A stretch of DNA of 22,615 bases, from assembly GCA_042091375.1 (NCBI GenBank), contig JBELHO010000055.1, positions 1 through 22,615 on the forward strand, written 5' to 3'. Each line of letters begins with the position of its first letter. The stretch's first letter is position 1. The position numbers were made by a program, and so were the translations under genes. Positions 1-11,600 of this stretch are shown piece after piece. Under the pieces are notes generated by a model. It was not told where the DNA came from and made no database searches. It was given only the letters and a program-made list of their open reading frames with translations. Source of the DNA: JBELHO01 sp042091375. Its GTDB lineage: Bacteria; Pseudomonadota; Gammaproteobacteria; Enterobacterales; Alteromonadaceae.

Positions 1-135
1 TAAACCTTTATTTTTAATAAAAGATTCTACTAATAACATCAACGCTGGTAATGTTAAAATACTTGCTTTGAATGAAATTAAAGTGTTTTGCACATTCAAC
101 AGAAGATTAGGCAAGAGATAGTCATTTACATAAAC

Positions 136-729
136 TTATTTAATTTTGGAGTTCGATTTATCATAAATGGTCCAATCTTGCCTGTAGTCTTGTTCTTCAG
201 GCCATATAACAACTGCAATAAGACGACTGTCACGCCCCATTAAATCAATTGGTATATGATTTTCATTATCATAAGTTTCAGTAACAATACGCTCTGGGTT
301 TACTCCCATTTTGATTAATAAGTTATACACTGTAACAATGCGTTTTAACGATAGCTTTTTATTGTAGTCGTCACTTCCTTCTACACTTGTGTCACCAATA
401 AGTATGACGTCAATTTTTGGGTTTTGCTGCATAAAGCTTGCTACTTTGTTTACATGCTCTATTTCAAGACCGTCAAGCGTGTATTTATCAAATTCAAAGT
501 CAACCACCAAATGTGTTACTTTTGGCCGTGAAATTATATCTGCGCAACCAACATTATTGGTGCTCGCACCAGCAATAGTATTTTTACAATCATCTCGAAC
601 CGCAATAACACCATCATAATCAAGATCGGTAAGATCATTTGTTTGCTTAACGTTTGAGTATATGATTGGTTCAGTAGCACAAGCTGTTAACAATAAAATC
701 AACGATATTATACTTATAAATTTATTCAT
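136..729 (-). CDS. OmpA-domain lipoprotein, last gene of the type I secretion operon
   Basis: A 197-residue predicted lipoprotein. A lysine-poor hydrophobic start ends in the lipobox LLTAC, with lipidated Cys17. Residue 18 is Ala rather than Asp, so sorting to the outer membrane is expected. Residues about 36-50 (DLDYDGVIAVRDDC) resemble one thrombospondin type 3 calcium-binding repeat. Residues about 72-178 form an OmpA C-terminal-like peptidoglycan-binding domain, with the helix segment NKKLSLKRIVTVYNLLIK followed by MGVNPERI. The start is ATG with AAGGG six bases upstream, only 3 bases after the tolC-like stop. This places it in the secretion operon. OmpA-like lipoproteins are often found beside LapBCE-type exporters of giant adhesins, where they may anchor the channel to the cell wall; that role is inference. 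The family call is secure, the exact function is not. Confidence 0.85.
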   Translation of the reverse strand: MNKFISIISLILLLTACATEPIIYSNVKQTNDLTDLDYDGVIAVRDDCKNTIAGASTNNVGCADIISRPKVTHLVVDFEFDKYTLDGLEIEHVNKVASFMQQNPKIDVILIGDTSVEGSDDYNKKLSLKRIVTVYNLLIKMGVNPERIVTETYDNENHIPIDLMGRDSRLIAVVIWPEEQDYRQDWTIYDKSNSKIK

Positions 730-732
730 AAC

Positions 733-2139
733 TTACCCTTTATTGTCACTTTGAGATTCGTCGATGAGTGCATGTGTTTTTTTCGCCTGAACAGATTGAT
801 TCTCGTCAAATTGTTCAGACACTTGATGTTGACTTCCGCTGTTGTTACTTTCTAGCTGCCAAGCTTGAGGCGTATCAACACGAAGTGCGGCAATTAATCT
901 GCCTGTTGCATTAATTAAACGGTAACTAGATTTACGCTCATCAAAGGCGGCATTGATATAGTTTTTTCTTGCTACAAAAAGTTCAACTTTAGAGTCTAAT
1001 ACATCTAATAAAGATCTTTTACCCAAGTTAAATTGTTGACGATAGCCAGCTTCCGCTTCAGTGGCGAAATCGACATTTTTCATGTAGAAGCTTTTCTGTT
1101 TACCAATAAATCGATAAGCGTTCCAGGCAAGAGTGGTTCCTTCAATAACTTGCCGGTGAGTATTGTTTTTGATCGCAATAGCTTCCTCTTTTCGCCACGC
1201 AGCGGCTTCTGTTTTTGCCGTTGTTCTCCCTCCGCTATAGAGATCATAACTCATGGTAAGCATGACGCGAGCATCATCATCAGGGCCTTCATAACCACCA
1301 ACATTTTCGTTATCATTAACATCGAGTTGTAGCTTAAACTTAGGCCAATAACCAGACTTCTCACGTTCAACTTGTTTATCGGCAGCATTAATATCCATAA
1401 TAGCTGCGCCAATTTCTGGATGCTTATTGCTAGCCTCATCTAGGGCTTCAGCCAAGGTCTTTGGGACAAATACTGTGTCTGCCTTAGGCACATGCAGATC
1501 ATTAGGGAAGCTGCCAACCAAGTCATAATATTGAGCTTTTAAATCAAATTGATTGTTTTTAGCAGCAAAAAGAGCCGATTGCGATGTTGCTAACCTCGCC
1601 TGAACTTGCGCAACATCAGCTGCGCTACTTAGCCCTTTTGCTTGACGAGATTGAATATCATTTAAGACTTTTTTATGATCCGCAACATTTCGCTGAGACA
1701 AGCTTGTGGTTTCAACCGCTTTTAAATAATCTAAATAGACTTCTGCTACTTCTAAACTTAAATTTTCTGCTTCTGAAAGTAATGCTTGTTTATCTGCACG
1801 CATCTCATAGTCAAGTCGGGCAACTTCTGCACTGGTTTTAAATCCCTCAAAGAGTGATTGGGTAATGCGTAAACCCAACTCACGGCGTGTTAACTCGGTA
1901 TCTGTTTCAACACCACTGTTATAACTAACATTCTCATAACCTATGCCAGCATATAAACTTACTTGAGGTAGGTAGTCACTAAAAGCCCCCCGTTTATCTC
2001 TGTGTTTAGCTTCAAATCGTGCGTAATTTTCAATTAATCGAGGATTTTTTAATAAAGCCTCGGCAACTGATTGTTCTAATGTTAATGCCTCTGATGGCAT
2101 AGCAAACATTAGCATTGATAAAGTGATCAGTTTTCGCAT
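733..2139 (-). CDS. TolC-family outer-membrane channel of the type I secretion system (LapE-like)
   Basis: A 468-residue outer-membrane efflux protein. It has an N-terminal signal peptide (MRKLITLSMLMFAMPSEA, likely cut near residue 18), then two OEP repeats rich in long helices. The mature start LTLEQSVAEALLKNPRL is typical of TolC/AggA channels of adhesin exporters, as are the late segments GYRQQFNLGKRSLLDVLDS and RLINATGRL. The last 40 residues are polar, rich in Ser/Gln/Asn, and probably disordered in the periplasm. The start is ATG with AAGGA about six bases upstream, 13 bases after the HlyD-family stop. It should form the trimeric outer-membrane duct for the exporter encoded upstream. 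A general multidrug TolC is unlikely given the operon position. Confidence 0.92.
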   Translation of the reverse strand: MRKLITLSMLMFAMPSEALTLEQSVAEALLKNPRLIENYARFEAKHRDKRGAFSDYLPQVSLYAGIGYENVSYNSGVETDTELTRRELGLRITQSLFEGFKTSAEVARLDYEMRADKQALLSEAENLSLEVAEVYLDYLKAVETTSLSQRNVADHKKVLNDIQSRQAKGLSSAADVAQVQARLATSQSALFAAKNNQFDLKAQYYDLVGSFPNDLHVPKADTVFVPKTLAEALDEASNKHPEIGAAIMDINAADKQVEREKSGYWPKFKLQLDVNDNENVGGYEGPDDDARVMLTMSYDLYSGGRTTAKTEAAAWRKEEAIAIKNNTHRQVIEGTTLAWNAYRFIGKQKSFYMKNVDFATEAEAGYRQQFNLGKRSLLDVLDSKVELFVARKNYINAAFDERKSSYRLINATGRLIAALRVDTPQAWQLESNNSGSQHQVSEQFDENQSVQAKKTHALIDESQSDNKG

Positions 2140-2152
2140 TTCATATCCTTTT

Positions 2153-3460
2153 TTATGGCTCTCTCATTGCATTCGCTTTAGCACGAAGCAATGGCTTCAA
2201 CCAGTATTGTAAAACAGTTTTTTTTCCCGTTAAAATATCAACACTGGCTTGCATACCTGAAATAATAGGTTGGCTAGCCAGAATGTTTTTATCAGTTTTA
2301 ATGTGAGCTTCATAATAGGGAGTGCCATCTTCTAACTGTTGCACATCAGCGCCTACATAAACGACATCACCGGCTAAGCCACCGTAAATGACAAAATCAT
2401 AAGCAGTAAACTTAACTTTTGCTCGCATACCGACCCGAATAAAACCAATGTCTTTAGGGGCTATTCGGGTTTCAATAATTAACTTGTCATCTCTGGGCAC
2501 AATCTCCATAATCGCTTGACCAGGTTCAATTACCGCACCAATAGAACGGACCATGATATTTTTAACCGTACCATCTACTGGTGATCTGATTTGTGCTTTA
2601 TTAACTCGGTCAGATAAACTTTTAATACTTTCGTTAATTTTAGCCAAGGCGTTTCGAGACTCTCCTAACTCAGCTCTAGCAGAGGCGATGAAATCAAAGG
2701 CAATATTACGTTGCTCTTCAATAGCTTGTTGTTTAGCAGCAGTAAATTGTAACATTGATGCATTACTTCGGTTAATATCACCTTGAAGTGTGACTTCTTC
2801 ACGTTGTAACTTGATCAACTCTAACTCCCCCACAGCACCCATTTTAAATACATCAGCCGTCATTTTAACTTCTTTTTTAATCAGGTCTAATCGTAATTTT
2901 AACGAAGCAATATTGGCTTTTTGTTCGTTAATGGCTTGCTGTTGTTGCTCTATTGTTCTTTCTGTTTGCTTGGTCATAGAGATTAATTGAGCCATGCGGG
3001 CATTATAAGTCCGGTTTGTTTGCAATGTTAATACATCACTTAATCCTTTTACTGAAAATTGTTGGAGGTTTATCAATATCGTTTTATCACTGTCGTCATC
3101 AATATCAATACTTGCTAATTCATGTTCAAGTCGGTAAATAGTAGCCTTCAAAGTCGCTTGTTCATGATGAGATTCAGCCAAAGCAGCTGCAAACCGTGTT
3201 TCATCAACGTACACTAATGCTTGACCTTGCTCTACTGGCTGACCTTCTTTTACTAAAATAGCTTTCAATGTACCACCATCGAGGTTTTCTACCGATTGAA
3301 TAGCCTGTGCTGGTACCACTTTACCCTCTCCCACAATCACTTCATCAAGGGGCGCAAAAACTGCCCAGACAATGACAGATACGATCAAAAACAGCACCCA
3401 ATTTACCAATCGTTGTGCTTTTTTGGCAGCGCGTTGTTGATTTATAAAAAGTGAAGTCAT
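2153..3460 (-). CDS. HlyD-family membrane-fusion protein of the type I secretion system (LapC-like)
   Basis: A periplasmic adaptor of 435 residues. It has a short cytoplasmic N-terminus, one membrane helix at about residues 19-38 (LVNWVLFLIVSVIVWAVFAP), and a lipoyl-like half-motif (GGTLKAILVKEGQPVEQGQALVYVD region). A long glutamine-rich coiled coil follows at about 95-285, then the second lipoyl half (RSPVDGTVKNIMV) and a beta-barrel C-terminal domain. The exporter's stop and this ATG overlap as TGATG, with AGGA nine bases upstream of the ATG. I therefore prefer the ATG at 3460 over the in-frame TTG one codon earlier. The overlap implies translational coupling. Family knowledge assigns it to bridging the inner-membrane ABC exporter and the TolC-type channel. 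Confidence 0.93.
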   Translation of the reverse strand: MTSLFINQQRAAKKAQRLVNWVLFLIVSVIVWAVFAPLDEVIVGEGKVVPAQAIQSVENLDGGTLKAILVKEGQPVEQGQALVYVDETRFAAALAESHHEQATLKATIYRLEHELASIDIDDDSDKTILINLQQFSVKGLSDVLTLQTNRTYNARMAQLISMTKQTERTIEQQQQAINEQKANIASLKLRLDLIKKEVKMTADVFKMGAVGELELIKLQREEVTLQGDINRSNASMLQFTAAKQQAIEEQRNIAFDFIASARAELGESRNALAKINESIKSLSDRVNKAQIRSPVDGTVKNIMVRSIGAVIEPGQAIMEIVPRDDKLIIETRIAPKDIGFIRVGMRAKVKFTAYDFVIYGGLAGDVVYVGADVQQLEDGTPYYEAHIKTDKNILASQPIISGMQASVDILTGKKTVLQYWLKPLLRAKANAMREP

Positions 3461-5577
3461 CAATTATTATCCTGCTTTGTCGTCATTTTAATTGATCGTA
3501 ATCGACTGTGCTGGGGAGAAAATAACTGATTTGGGGGAACTATATTCACAACACAACCTTTATCAAGGACGACAATTTTGTCACATAACTTAAGTAATGA
3601 TGGTTGGTGACTGGCAATAAACATAGATGTGTTTTGTATGTGTTTTAGGGTATTTATAAGATGTTTTTGGGAGTATTCATCCATAGCGCTGGTTGGCTCA
3701 TCCAAAAATAATAACTTAGGCTTTCTCAATAATGCACGGGCAATAGCAACGGCTTGTCTTTGGCCCCCCGATAAATTTCGGCCAAATTCTCCCACACTAC
3801 TTTCAAGCCCCAACTCTAATCGGTCAATAAATTGGTTCACACCACTTTGCTCTAACACCTGGGCTAATTCAGCAGGTTTAATGTTCTTCTGGCTCTCGGT
3901 AATGTTATCTATGACTGTACCATAAAATAAACTAGGAGATTGTCCAACCCAAGCTGAAGCATGGCGAATAGTACTTATAGACCATTGTCTCGCTTCAATA
4001 TCATCATAAAATATTTGTCCTTGTGTAGCTTGATATTGGCCAGCAATTAAGGCCAGTAAACTTGATTTACCACTACCAGCCTTGCCATATAAACCTATTT
4101 TTTCACCAGCCTTAACACTTAAGCTAATGTCTTTTAAAACAGCAAGTTGGCTATCAGGGTAATTAAAAGATAAATTAGTTACGGTGACTTTTCCGGAAAT
4201 CGTTATTTGTGAAGCTAATGCGTTAGGTTGCGCTTCTTGTGGCAACGCTAATATTTCTTTTACTGATTCAATGGCTGTCAATGTTTGCTTATATTTCAAA
4301 ATAAGTGATGAAAGTTGATTAATGGCATTACCTGCTCTCCCACTTATCATCACTATCGCAATTAATGCTCCCATGCTTATATTGGCTGCTTGAATTTGAT
4401 ACACACCCGTAATAATAAGACCAATAGTGGTAAATTGTTGCATACTCATCACGGTATGCGATAACGTGTTTGCTGTTTCTCTCGATTTATTCTGCCAATC
4501 TGCCAGTTGAGCAATGGTTTGCTCCCACAAACCTTGTGCCTTACCTTCGCTATTAGCTTGTTTCAACTCAATAATTTGATTTAAAAATTCAACTAAGTAG
4601 GCTTGACGTTGGCTTGCATACTTGGATGACTCTTCAACACTTTCACTTAACGAGCGCTGTAGAATCAAACCACTAACAATAATGACTGTTATTGCGAGCA
4701 GTGGTATGAATACCATAGGCCCGCCTAACCAAAAAATTAGAAGTAAAAACAATAATGTAAAGGGTAAATCAATGGCAGAAACTAAGGTAGCTGAGGTGAT
4801 AAATTCCCTAACACTATCAAATTCTTGTACATGCTTAGCATAAGCACCCGCCGACAGAGGTCGATTTTCCAGACGCATTCCCATAATTTTACTAAACAGG
4901 TTCGATGAAACTTTAACATCAATCTGCCTACCAGCGGCATCAGCAAGTTTTGTTCTAGCTTGCTTTAATAACCAATCAAAAACAACAGCAATGAAAGCTC
5001 CAACAGCAAGCACCCAAAGCGTATCTATTGCTGCATTGGGTACAACACGATCATAAACATTCATGGTAAACAAAGGTATGACAACCGCTAATAGGTTTAC
5101 CGCTAATGAGCCAATTAATAAAGATCGATAAAAAGGTCTTACTTCATTGAGGATTGGCCTGATCCAGCTAGGTATTTTATGGTGCAGAGATATACTTCGT
5201 TGATCTAACACCTGATCATGAATAACAAGCCAACTTTGCTTAAGGGTGAGTTGATTCCAATGCGCTATTGATAAGCTTTGTTTTTTCAAATTATCATCAA
5301 TAAACATGATATTTTGTTGGCTGTCTTGAAATATAAAAATCAACTTACCTGATTCATTCAGGGCAATGGCTGGTAATTGCATCTCAGCGGGTTTAACACT
5401 CTGAAGCGAACAATGTAAACCAGCTTTCTGAGCTATTGCCTCAATATGTAAGGCTTCTAAATTTTTACTTGGCATCCCCGCAGATAAGTGATCAACATTA
5501 ACTTTAAGAGATAAATGCTGTGCTGCGGCATTGATCACTTTTATAGTGTTTGCTAACGATAACTCTTCTATTATCAT
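3460..5577 (-). CDS. Type I secretion ABC exporter with degenerate C39-like domain (LapB/HlyB-like)
   Basis: A 705-residue half-transporter. Residues 1-130 form a C39-peptidase-like domain without a recognisable catalytic Cys or His motif. It would therefore be a docking (CLD) domain rather than a protease, as in HlyB and LapB. Residues about 150-430 carry six membrane helices, including the family signature TMNVYDRVVPN. The nucleotide-binding domain follows at about 460-690: Walker A GKAGSGKSS, Q-loop region WVGQSPSLF, signature LSGGQRQ, Walker B LLFLDEPTSAMD and H-loop His in ASHQ. All ATPase motifs are intact. The start is ATG with AGG eight bases upstream, 47 bases after the adhesin stop. 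It should energise export of the adhesin encoded immediately upstream. Length and motifs match the LapB class rather than bacteriocin exporters. Confidence 0.95.
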   Translation of the reverse strand: MIIEELSLANTIKVINAAAQHLSLKVNVDHLSAGMPSKNLEALHIEAIAQKAGLHCSLQSVKPAEMQLPAIALNESGKLIFIFQDSQQNIMFIDDNLKKQSLSIAHWNQLTLKQSWLVIHDQVLDQRSISLHHKIPSWIRPILNEVRPFYRSLLIGSLAVNLLAVVIPLFTMNVYDRVVPNAAIDTLWVLAVGAFIAVVFDWLLKQARTKLADAAGRQIDVKVSSNLFSKIMGMRLENRPLSAGAYAKHVQEFDSVREFITSATLVSAIDLPFTLLFLLLIFWLGGPMVFIPLLAITVIIVSGLILQRSLSESVEESSKYASQRQAYLVEFLNQIIELKQANSEGKAQGLWEQTIAQLADWQNKSRETANTLSHTVMSMQQFTTIGLIITGVYQIQAANISMGALIAIVMISGRAGNAINQLSSLILKYKQTLTAIESVKEILALPQEAQPNALASQITISGKVTVTNLSFNYPDSQLAVLKDISLSVKAGEKIGLYGKAGSGKSSLLALIAGQYQATQGQIFYDDIEARQWSISTIRHASAWVGQSPSLFYGTVIDNITESQKNIKPAELAQVLEQSGVNQFIDRLELGLESSVGEFGRNLSGGQRQAVAIARALLRKPKLLFLDEPTSAMDEYSQKHLINTLKHIQNTSMFIASHQPSLLKLCDKIVVLDKGCVVNIVPPNQLFSPQHSRLRSIKMTTKQDNN

Positions 5578-5624
5578 TTAACTAACCTAACTTGTTTGAA
5601 ATGAAACGTTTTCGCTAACATTGT

Positions 5625-8600
5625 TTAATATTCCAAACTGTCATGAACGACAGTATCTAGGCTATTATGGCTAATAGTTGTTGGTGTTAAAGAGGCATTT
5701 TCGCTAATATGTTGAGCAAAACTATCAGCTTTATCAATATCTTGATTACTTAAAATATCTTGTAACTTGTTAACCATTAAGTTATTTAATTCATTGTTAT
5801 CGTTTGCCTGCAGCGGCTGCACAAATGCTCCTGAGGTAATAACAGAAACCGCTGGCGTTCCCACAGTAATATCAATTTCCTCAACGACCCCTGTTTTAAC
5901 CTCACCATCAAGCTCGGCAAGTGGCGTCAAGGTTAATGTTGTGATTGCATCAGCCGTTAAACCACTGACTTCAAGCGATGCAAGCTCAGCCTCAGAGACT
6001 AACCAGTTATCACCATTAGCACTACCCACATTAAAGGTAACACCCACAGGAATTGATGATATTTCAACAAAGCTTTGCTCTGCTGGTGCTGGATTTCTCT
6101 CTTCAATAGCCAGGTTAAGTGACACATTATCTCCCGTCACTGTTACCACATCACCAACAGTTAACCACAGCGGCGCATCTGGCTCTGCTGCTAAAATAAT
6201 TTCAAAGTTAACCTGCTGCTCAACACTTATATCACTCTGTCGGTTGCCATTTACTATGGCAAAATCGACTGTTGACAGTGCAACAGTCATATCAAACTGA
6301 CCGAAAGCCTGGCCACCGGGGTTAAATGATAATGACTCTATTTGCGTTTCATTGAGCAGTAATATTGCCTCATACCCACCGGCACCATTGGCAACAAAAG
6401 TAGTTGAATTACCATTGGACTTGATCGTAGCAATGTTTTCAATATCAGAGAGTGCTGAAGGATCTGAACTAGCCTCTATCGTTACTCTAACTTGAATTTT
6501 TTCGCTACCTACAACATCCAAATTAATGGCGCCTATGTCTAAATCAATTTGTTCATCTTCATCACCGATGTAATTACTTTCTGGTTGACGATAAAAATCT
6601 AGGCCATCGGCAATAGGCATAACCCCAACAATAAAGCTTGACTCAGAAGTCACAAATACCCCGGGCTCCTCATCTTTTGTAATTGCTTGTAGCGTTAATC
6701 TTACATCTCCTGCGTAATCTGGCGGCGGTAAAAAAACTAATGAATCAAGCTTATCTGCTTCTACACTCCAGCTGTAGCTTGGTTGGCCATTAAAAGTCCC
6801 TCCGTCAACACCATTATTCGTTGCATAAACAAAACCTGAGCCATCATCATAACCAATACTAGCCCCTTCTGGGATACCCAAAAGGCTCAACGACATGTAC
6901 TCGGAACCGTCTTGGTCAATTAAGCTAGCAGAAAGTGCAGATAAATCTATTTCACTATCTTCATCACCTTCAATGTAAGGCGTAGTCAGATCGGCAAAAT
7001 CAGTGACGGCCTCAACATCAAGTGTGATTGAACTAGAAAACGCTTGCTCATCATTCACCTCACCTGTGCTAATAATCGCTGTATCACTAATAAAGCCACT
7101 AAAATCAACAGTGATTATGTCTTCACCTGATAAATGCTGAGGAGGGTTTATACCCAGTTCAACAAGGGCAGCTTGCAATTGACTTGAAGTATTGCCAGTA
7201 AATTGCCATGTGCTCCCCCCTTGCAACTGAAAGAGACCAGAGGGATCAATTAATGACGCGCCTGCAGGTAGTGTAACAACTAAATTTTTAGACACATCAT
7301 CGCCACTAACAATTTGTTCTACGCCACCAGTACTCGCAGTCAAATCATTGTCAGTAAAAACAAATGAAAGGTCTATTGAGCCTGTTGAATCCTCATAAAT
7401 AAAGTCATTGGCTGTCTCTGCCGTAACCTCATCGACCACAGGCGTGACATCTATTGACAGACTCTGACTATCATCAATAAGTGTATCGCCACTTAGCGTA
7501 TCTGTGGCTATTATTCTTATCGGAATGTTTAAAATGCCTGCAAAATTGTCACCAGCAGAGCTAATTGATAACGTACTCAGTGCGTCTTGGTCAAAAACAT
7601 ACTCCTTGCGGGTAAAACCATTATTGTAATGAATAACTTTTACCCCTGGACCTGAGATAACAACACCCGCAGGAAGGTCAGCAGTGAGTATTCTGAAGCT
7701 AATTAAGTCGTTGCCGTCACCGGCAATGTTGCTGTTTAAGTGACCCGAAGTTGAAATAGCTTGGTCTTCTACTGCATCGATAACTGTGTTTTGTAATACA
7801 GACACAGGACTTGCTTCACTGATTGGTGCACCTGCAGTAAAATCGACCTCAAAGCTAGTGTTAACCATTTCCTTGTCAGTATATATGCCATCGGCATCAA
7901 GTACCCTACCAGAGACCTCAATAGTCACCGGGCCACCAGTGGCGTTTTCACTAACAATCGTCACCCCTGCTAGCAGATCTACTTGATCCTCAACAAGGGT
8001 GTTACTGGTCAAACTTGCACTTATCGGGATACGCCAATTGCCCTCGCCATCAGGTAATGCGCCGTTAGGATGAAAAACATACCAGCCAGTAATATCTGGC
8101 ATGGTTAACACAATATATTGCAGTACTTCTGAACCATCGGTATCACCATCAGAAAAATTAACTTTCCCTGTTAAATCAATCGCTTCACCATTACTAGTGA
8201 GCACACCAGGAACACTATTTATTACGGTTGTAATATCAACATCAGCCCTAACATAAACCTGTACCGTAGAGCTGAGCACTGTAGGTAATGAATCACCTTG
8301 TGGAGAAGTATCAACAACGGTGTAGTCAAGACTCACATCAAAGTTACCACTAGCATCTTTAGGCGCAATAACACCAATACGACCACTCGCTAACAAGCTA
8401 GCTAAGGTTGGTGATGAGGCATCGAGCAAAGTTGATAACGCTAAACTGCCAGTAAAAGCATACTCCTGGCCATCAAGGGTTAATCTACTGCCAGCTGCAA
8501 GGCCAGTAATTGTAACTTCAGTAATTTCCTCGCTACCATCAAGATCAGCGTCAAGTGAGGGGGTAAGGTCAAGAATAGTCACTTGATCCTCAATACCTTC

Positions 8601-11600
8601 AACGTTGGTCATTAATGTAGCGGGGGTTTGATCAATAACCGGTGATATGGTGATATCTACAGATAATTCGAATCGTTCGGTGTTTCCAAGTGGGTCGGTA
8701 ACTATCATCGCTAAACCTACTTGGGTTAAGCCACTGAAATCTTCAGTGGGCCTGACACTCAAGGTTTGTAAATCACTGGCAGAAACAGCATATACTGGAG
8801 AGTTATTAATCACCTCAACTACATCAAGGTTTACTTCATTACCCAAGTTATCAACAAAGATTAAATTATCAGGAAGAGAGGTTACCAATAAATTAATTTC
8901 TTCTGAGCCATCTATATCGCCACTTTGAATTAAAAAGTCTAAGGGGATATCTTGATCTTCATCGAATGAGCTTGTGTTACTGATAGTGAAGGTGGTGTCA
9001 TCATATTGCCAATGAGTACCAACATCTACAGCGGGTTGATCAACTAAACCTGCAAGATACACAGTAAACACTTTTTCTGATGTTTCAAATGCGCTACCTG
9101 AAACAGGCACACCATCGACGATCGACTCCGTTGCTACAGCTTTTACACCAATATTAAAGGTACCATCGGGATTATCAGGTCCCAATGTGAATGAACTAAT
9201 ATCTTGTTGCGGTATAATTTCAATTAGGCTGTTATCAACATCTTCGGCTAATACAGACCACACATTTCCACCCAAATCAGTAATTACTGCTCCCCCCAGT
9301 GGGTTAATAGACCAATCACTATTTGGCAAACTAATGAGATAACTCAAGGTTTCAGAGCCATCAAGATCTGTCAGTGATGCGCTGATAACCCCATTCAAAT
9401 TAATAGGATTGTCTTCAATACTATTTACTTTTTTTACGGTAAAATCATCGACAGGATCGGCAACTGGTTGAACATACACAGTTATTAACTTTGCCTCTCG
9501 CTCTATCGTGTCGTTATTATCATTCTCGGTAGCAATCGCAATCACTTCAAAGGTGAGAACACCCGCAAAATTTTCAGGCGATGTTGCCTGTAAAGTATCA
9601 AGTTGAGCTTGGGTAAGAATATCTAGTTCCTCAACTTGCGTCGCTGAGCCATCATTTACAGTCAGGGTTAAATTTTCATCGATGTTTTCTATACGGTAGG
9701 TCAACTGCTCTGAACTATCTGTATCAAATAACTCTGCTGTTAAGTTGATCATAACTGGCGCGCCATCTTCTACGATCGAATCATCAAATCCATCGTTATA
9801 ATCATATGTAGACAAAGTGTTATTCCAAACTGGCAAATCGGCCACTGAATTGATAGTGATCTCTTTACTATTTTCAACGACAACTTTTTCAGTATCATCA
9901 CTGTTGTTTACTTGAACTTGAACAGTCAAGCTAACTATCTGACTTGGAATTGCATCTGAGGTGTTTAGCGCTGGCGTAAAGGTCAGAGTGCCATTGGCAA
10001 TGGCTGCACCGTCTGGAAAAAGAAGACTACCTGATGAAACAATCAGTTGTGATCTCGATAAGATATAATAACCACCCACCTCCGGCAAAGCTTCAACGTT
10101 GCCGGCAGCGTTAGTAAACACTAAATCGCCACCATTTAAATCGGCAATATTAATGCGCAATTCATTAATGTATTCGCCTTCATCAGCATCACCTAGGCCG
10201 GCAGCAAAAATTAAATTAAGTGCATCATCTTCATTGGTTGTGAGGGGTGCAAAAATAACCCCACCTTCACTGTCCTTGATGGTAACGACAATACTCTCTG
10301 TCGCTATATCGCCATCAGCGTCTGTAATTTCATACACAAAAGCGGCATCATCAAATGAAGGTAAGGTCGATGAGTATTTTTCTGTAGTAAAGGTAATAAT
10401 ACCGTCGCTAGTAAAAGTTGCAGAGCCATAACTCACACTGGGCGACTGAGAAGTATCTATAAGCGTAATGGTGTCACCGACAAAATAATCGCTACCTAAG
10501 TAGGTAATTTTAGATAAACTAGCGCCATCAGCCCCTCCTTGCTGATCATCAAAAATATCTAATGTGCCTGTTTGCCCCTCAATAATAGTAATTGCTTGAG
10601 GATCTGCATCGGGTATATCATCAACCACGGTAACGCTGACCGTTTGCGCTGAGGACTTATCACCATCGCTGTCAACAGCTTGCACTTGAAAATTAATAAT
10701 TAAGTCGTTGGTACCAGCAGCGTCAGGGTGATCAATGGCTTGCCGCTGAATATATTCAAAACTACCATCGGCATTAAATTTAATACGAAACACTTCTTGG
10801 TTGTTATCATCAGCCTTAGCAATAAACCAGCCTTTACCGTTAGCCGTGCTGTTAAGGGTAACGTTTACACCATCTCTGGTCGTAATACCTGAGAGGCTGA
10901 AGCTATCTGCCAGGGTTAGCGAGACAATATCATCACTGCCCGGTGTAAGGGTAATATTGCCACTAGTTTTGATTTTATCTTTACTCAGTAACTCATGCTC
11001 ATCTACGCTATTATCTGCCGATGCTGGTGAAGGTAAGCTTGGATTCAGGCCGTCATCAACATTCACTTGCATAACATCAACAAACTGACTGCCATCTTGG
11101 TCGATTAACACGACAGGCACAGCAACCGAAAGCATACTGTCTTGAATTCCTAAATGATCAATGGCTTCTCGTATGGTCACACTAATAGCAATACTGGTAC
11201 TTTGCTCTGGATCAAGTGATAGATCGCTAGGTAATTTAATACGAAATACTTGAGTACCGTCACTGAGTTGGCCATATAATTTACCGGCACCAACATTTAA
11301 CCAAGTAATCGCTTCACCATTGTGAGTAATAGCTTGGCCATTGGCATCAAGTACAGGGTCACCGTCACTTACATCATAATCTATATCAACAATGCGATCT
11401 GAATTTGCAGTGATATTAATTTGCCCTAGAGCTATATTTGTTAAGGTACTGCCAACTACTCGGGGAATTTCAGTGACGGATAAATCAGGCGTGGTAATAA
11501 TGGCCTCACCATCATCAAGTACTCGGATATTTAATGATTGATTAACCACATCGCCATCAAAATCCGATAACTCTATAGCAATGTTGACATCTTCGCTCAC

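Noticed and set aside
1..135. Possible gene ends at the left edge: an open plus-strand frame from base 2 to a stop at 119-121, and an open minus-strand frame from about 93 to 1 with a GTG start
   Set aside because: Both are short, neither shows a recognisable motif, and the GTG has no ribosome site. Either could be a real fragment but cannot be supported from this window.
2217..2225. A8 tract in the membrane-fusion gene as a frameshift or slippage site
   Set aside because: The frame is intact through TGKKTV, with no alternative product or stimulatory structure visible. Such runs are common in AT-rich genomes.
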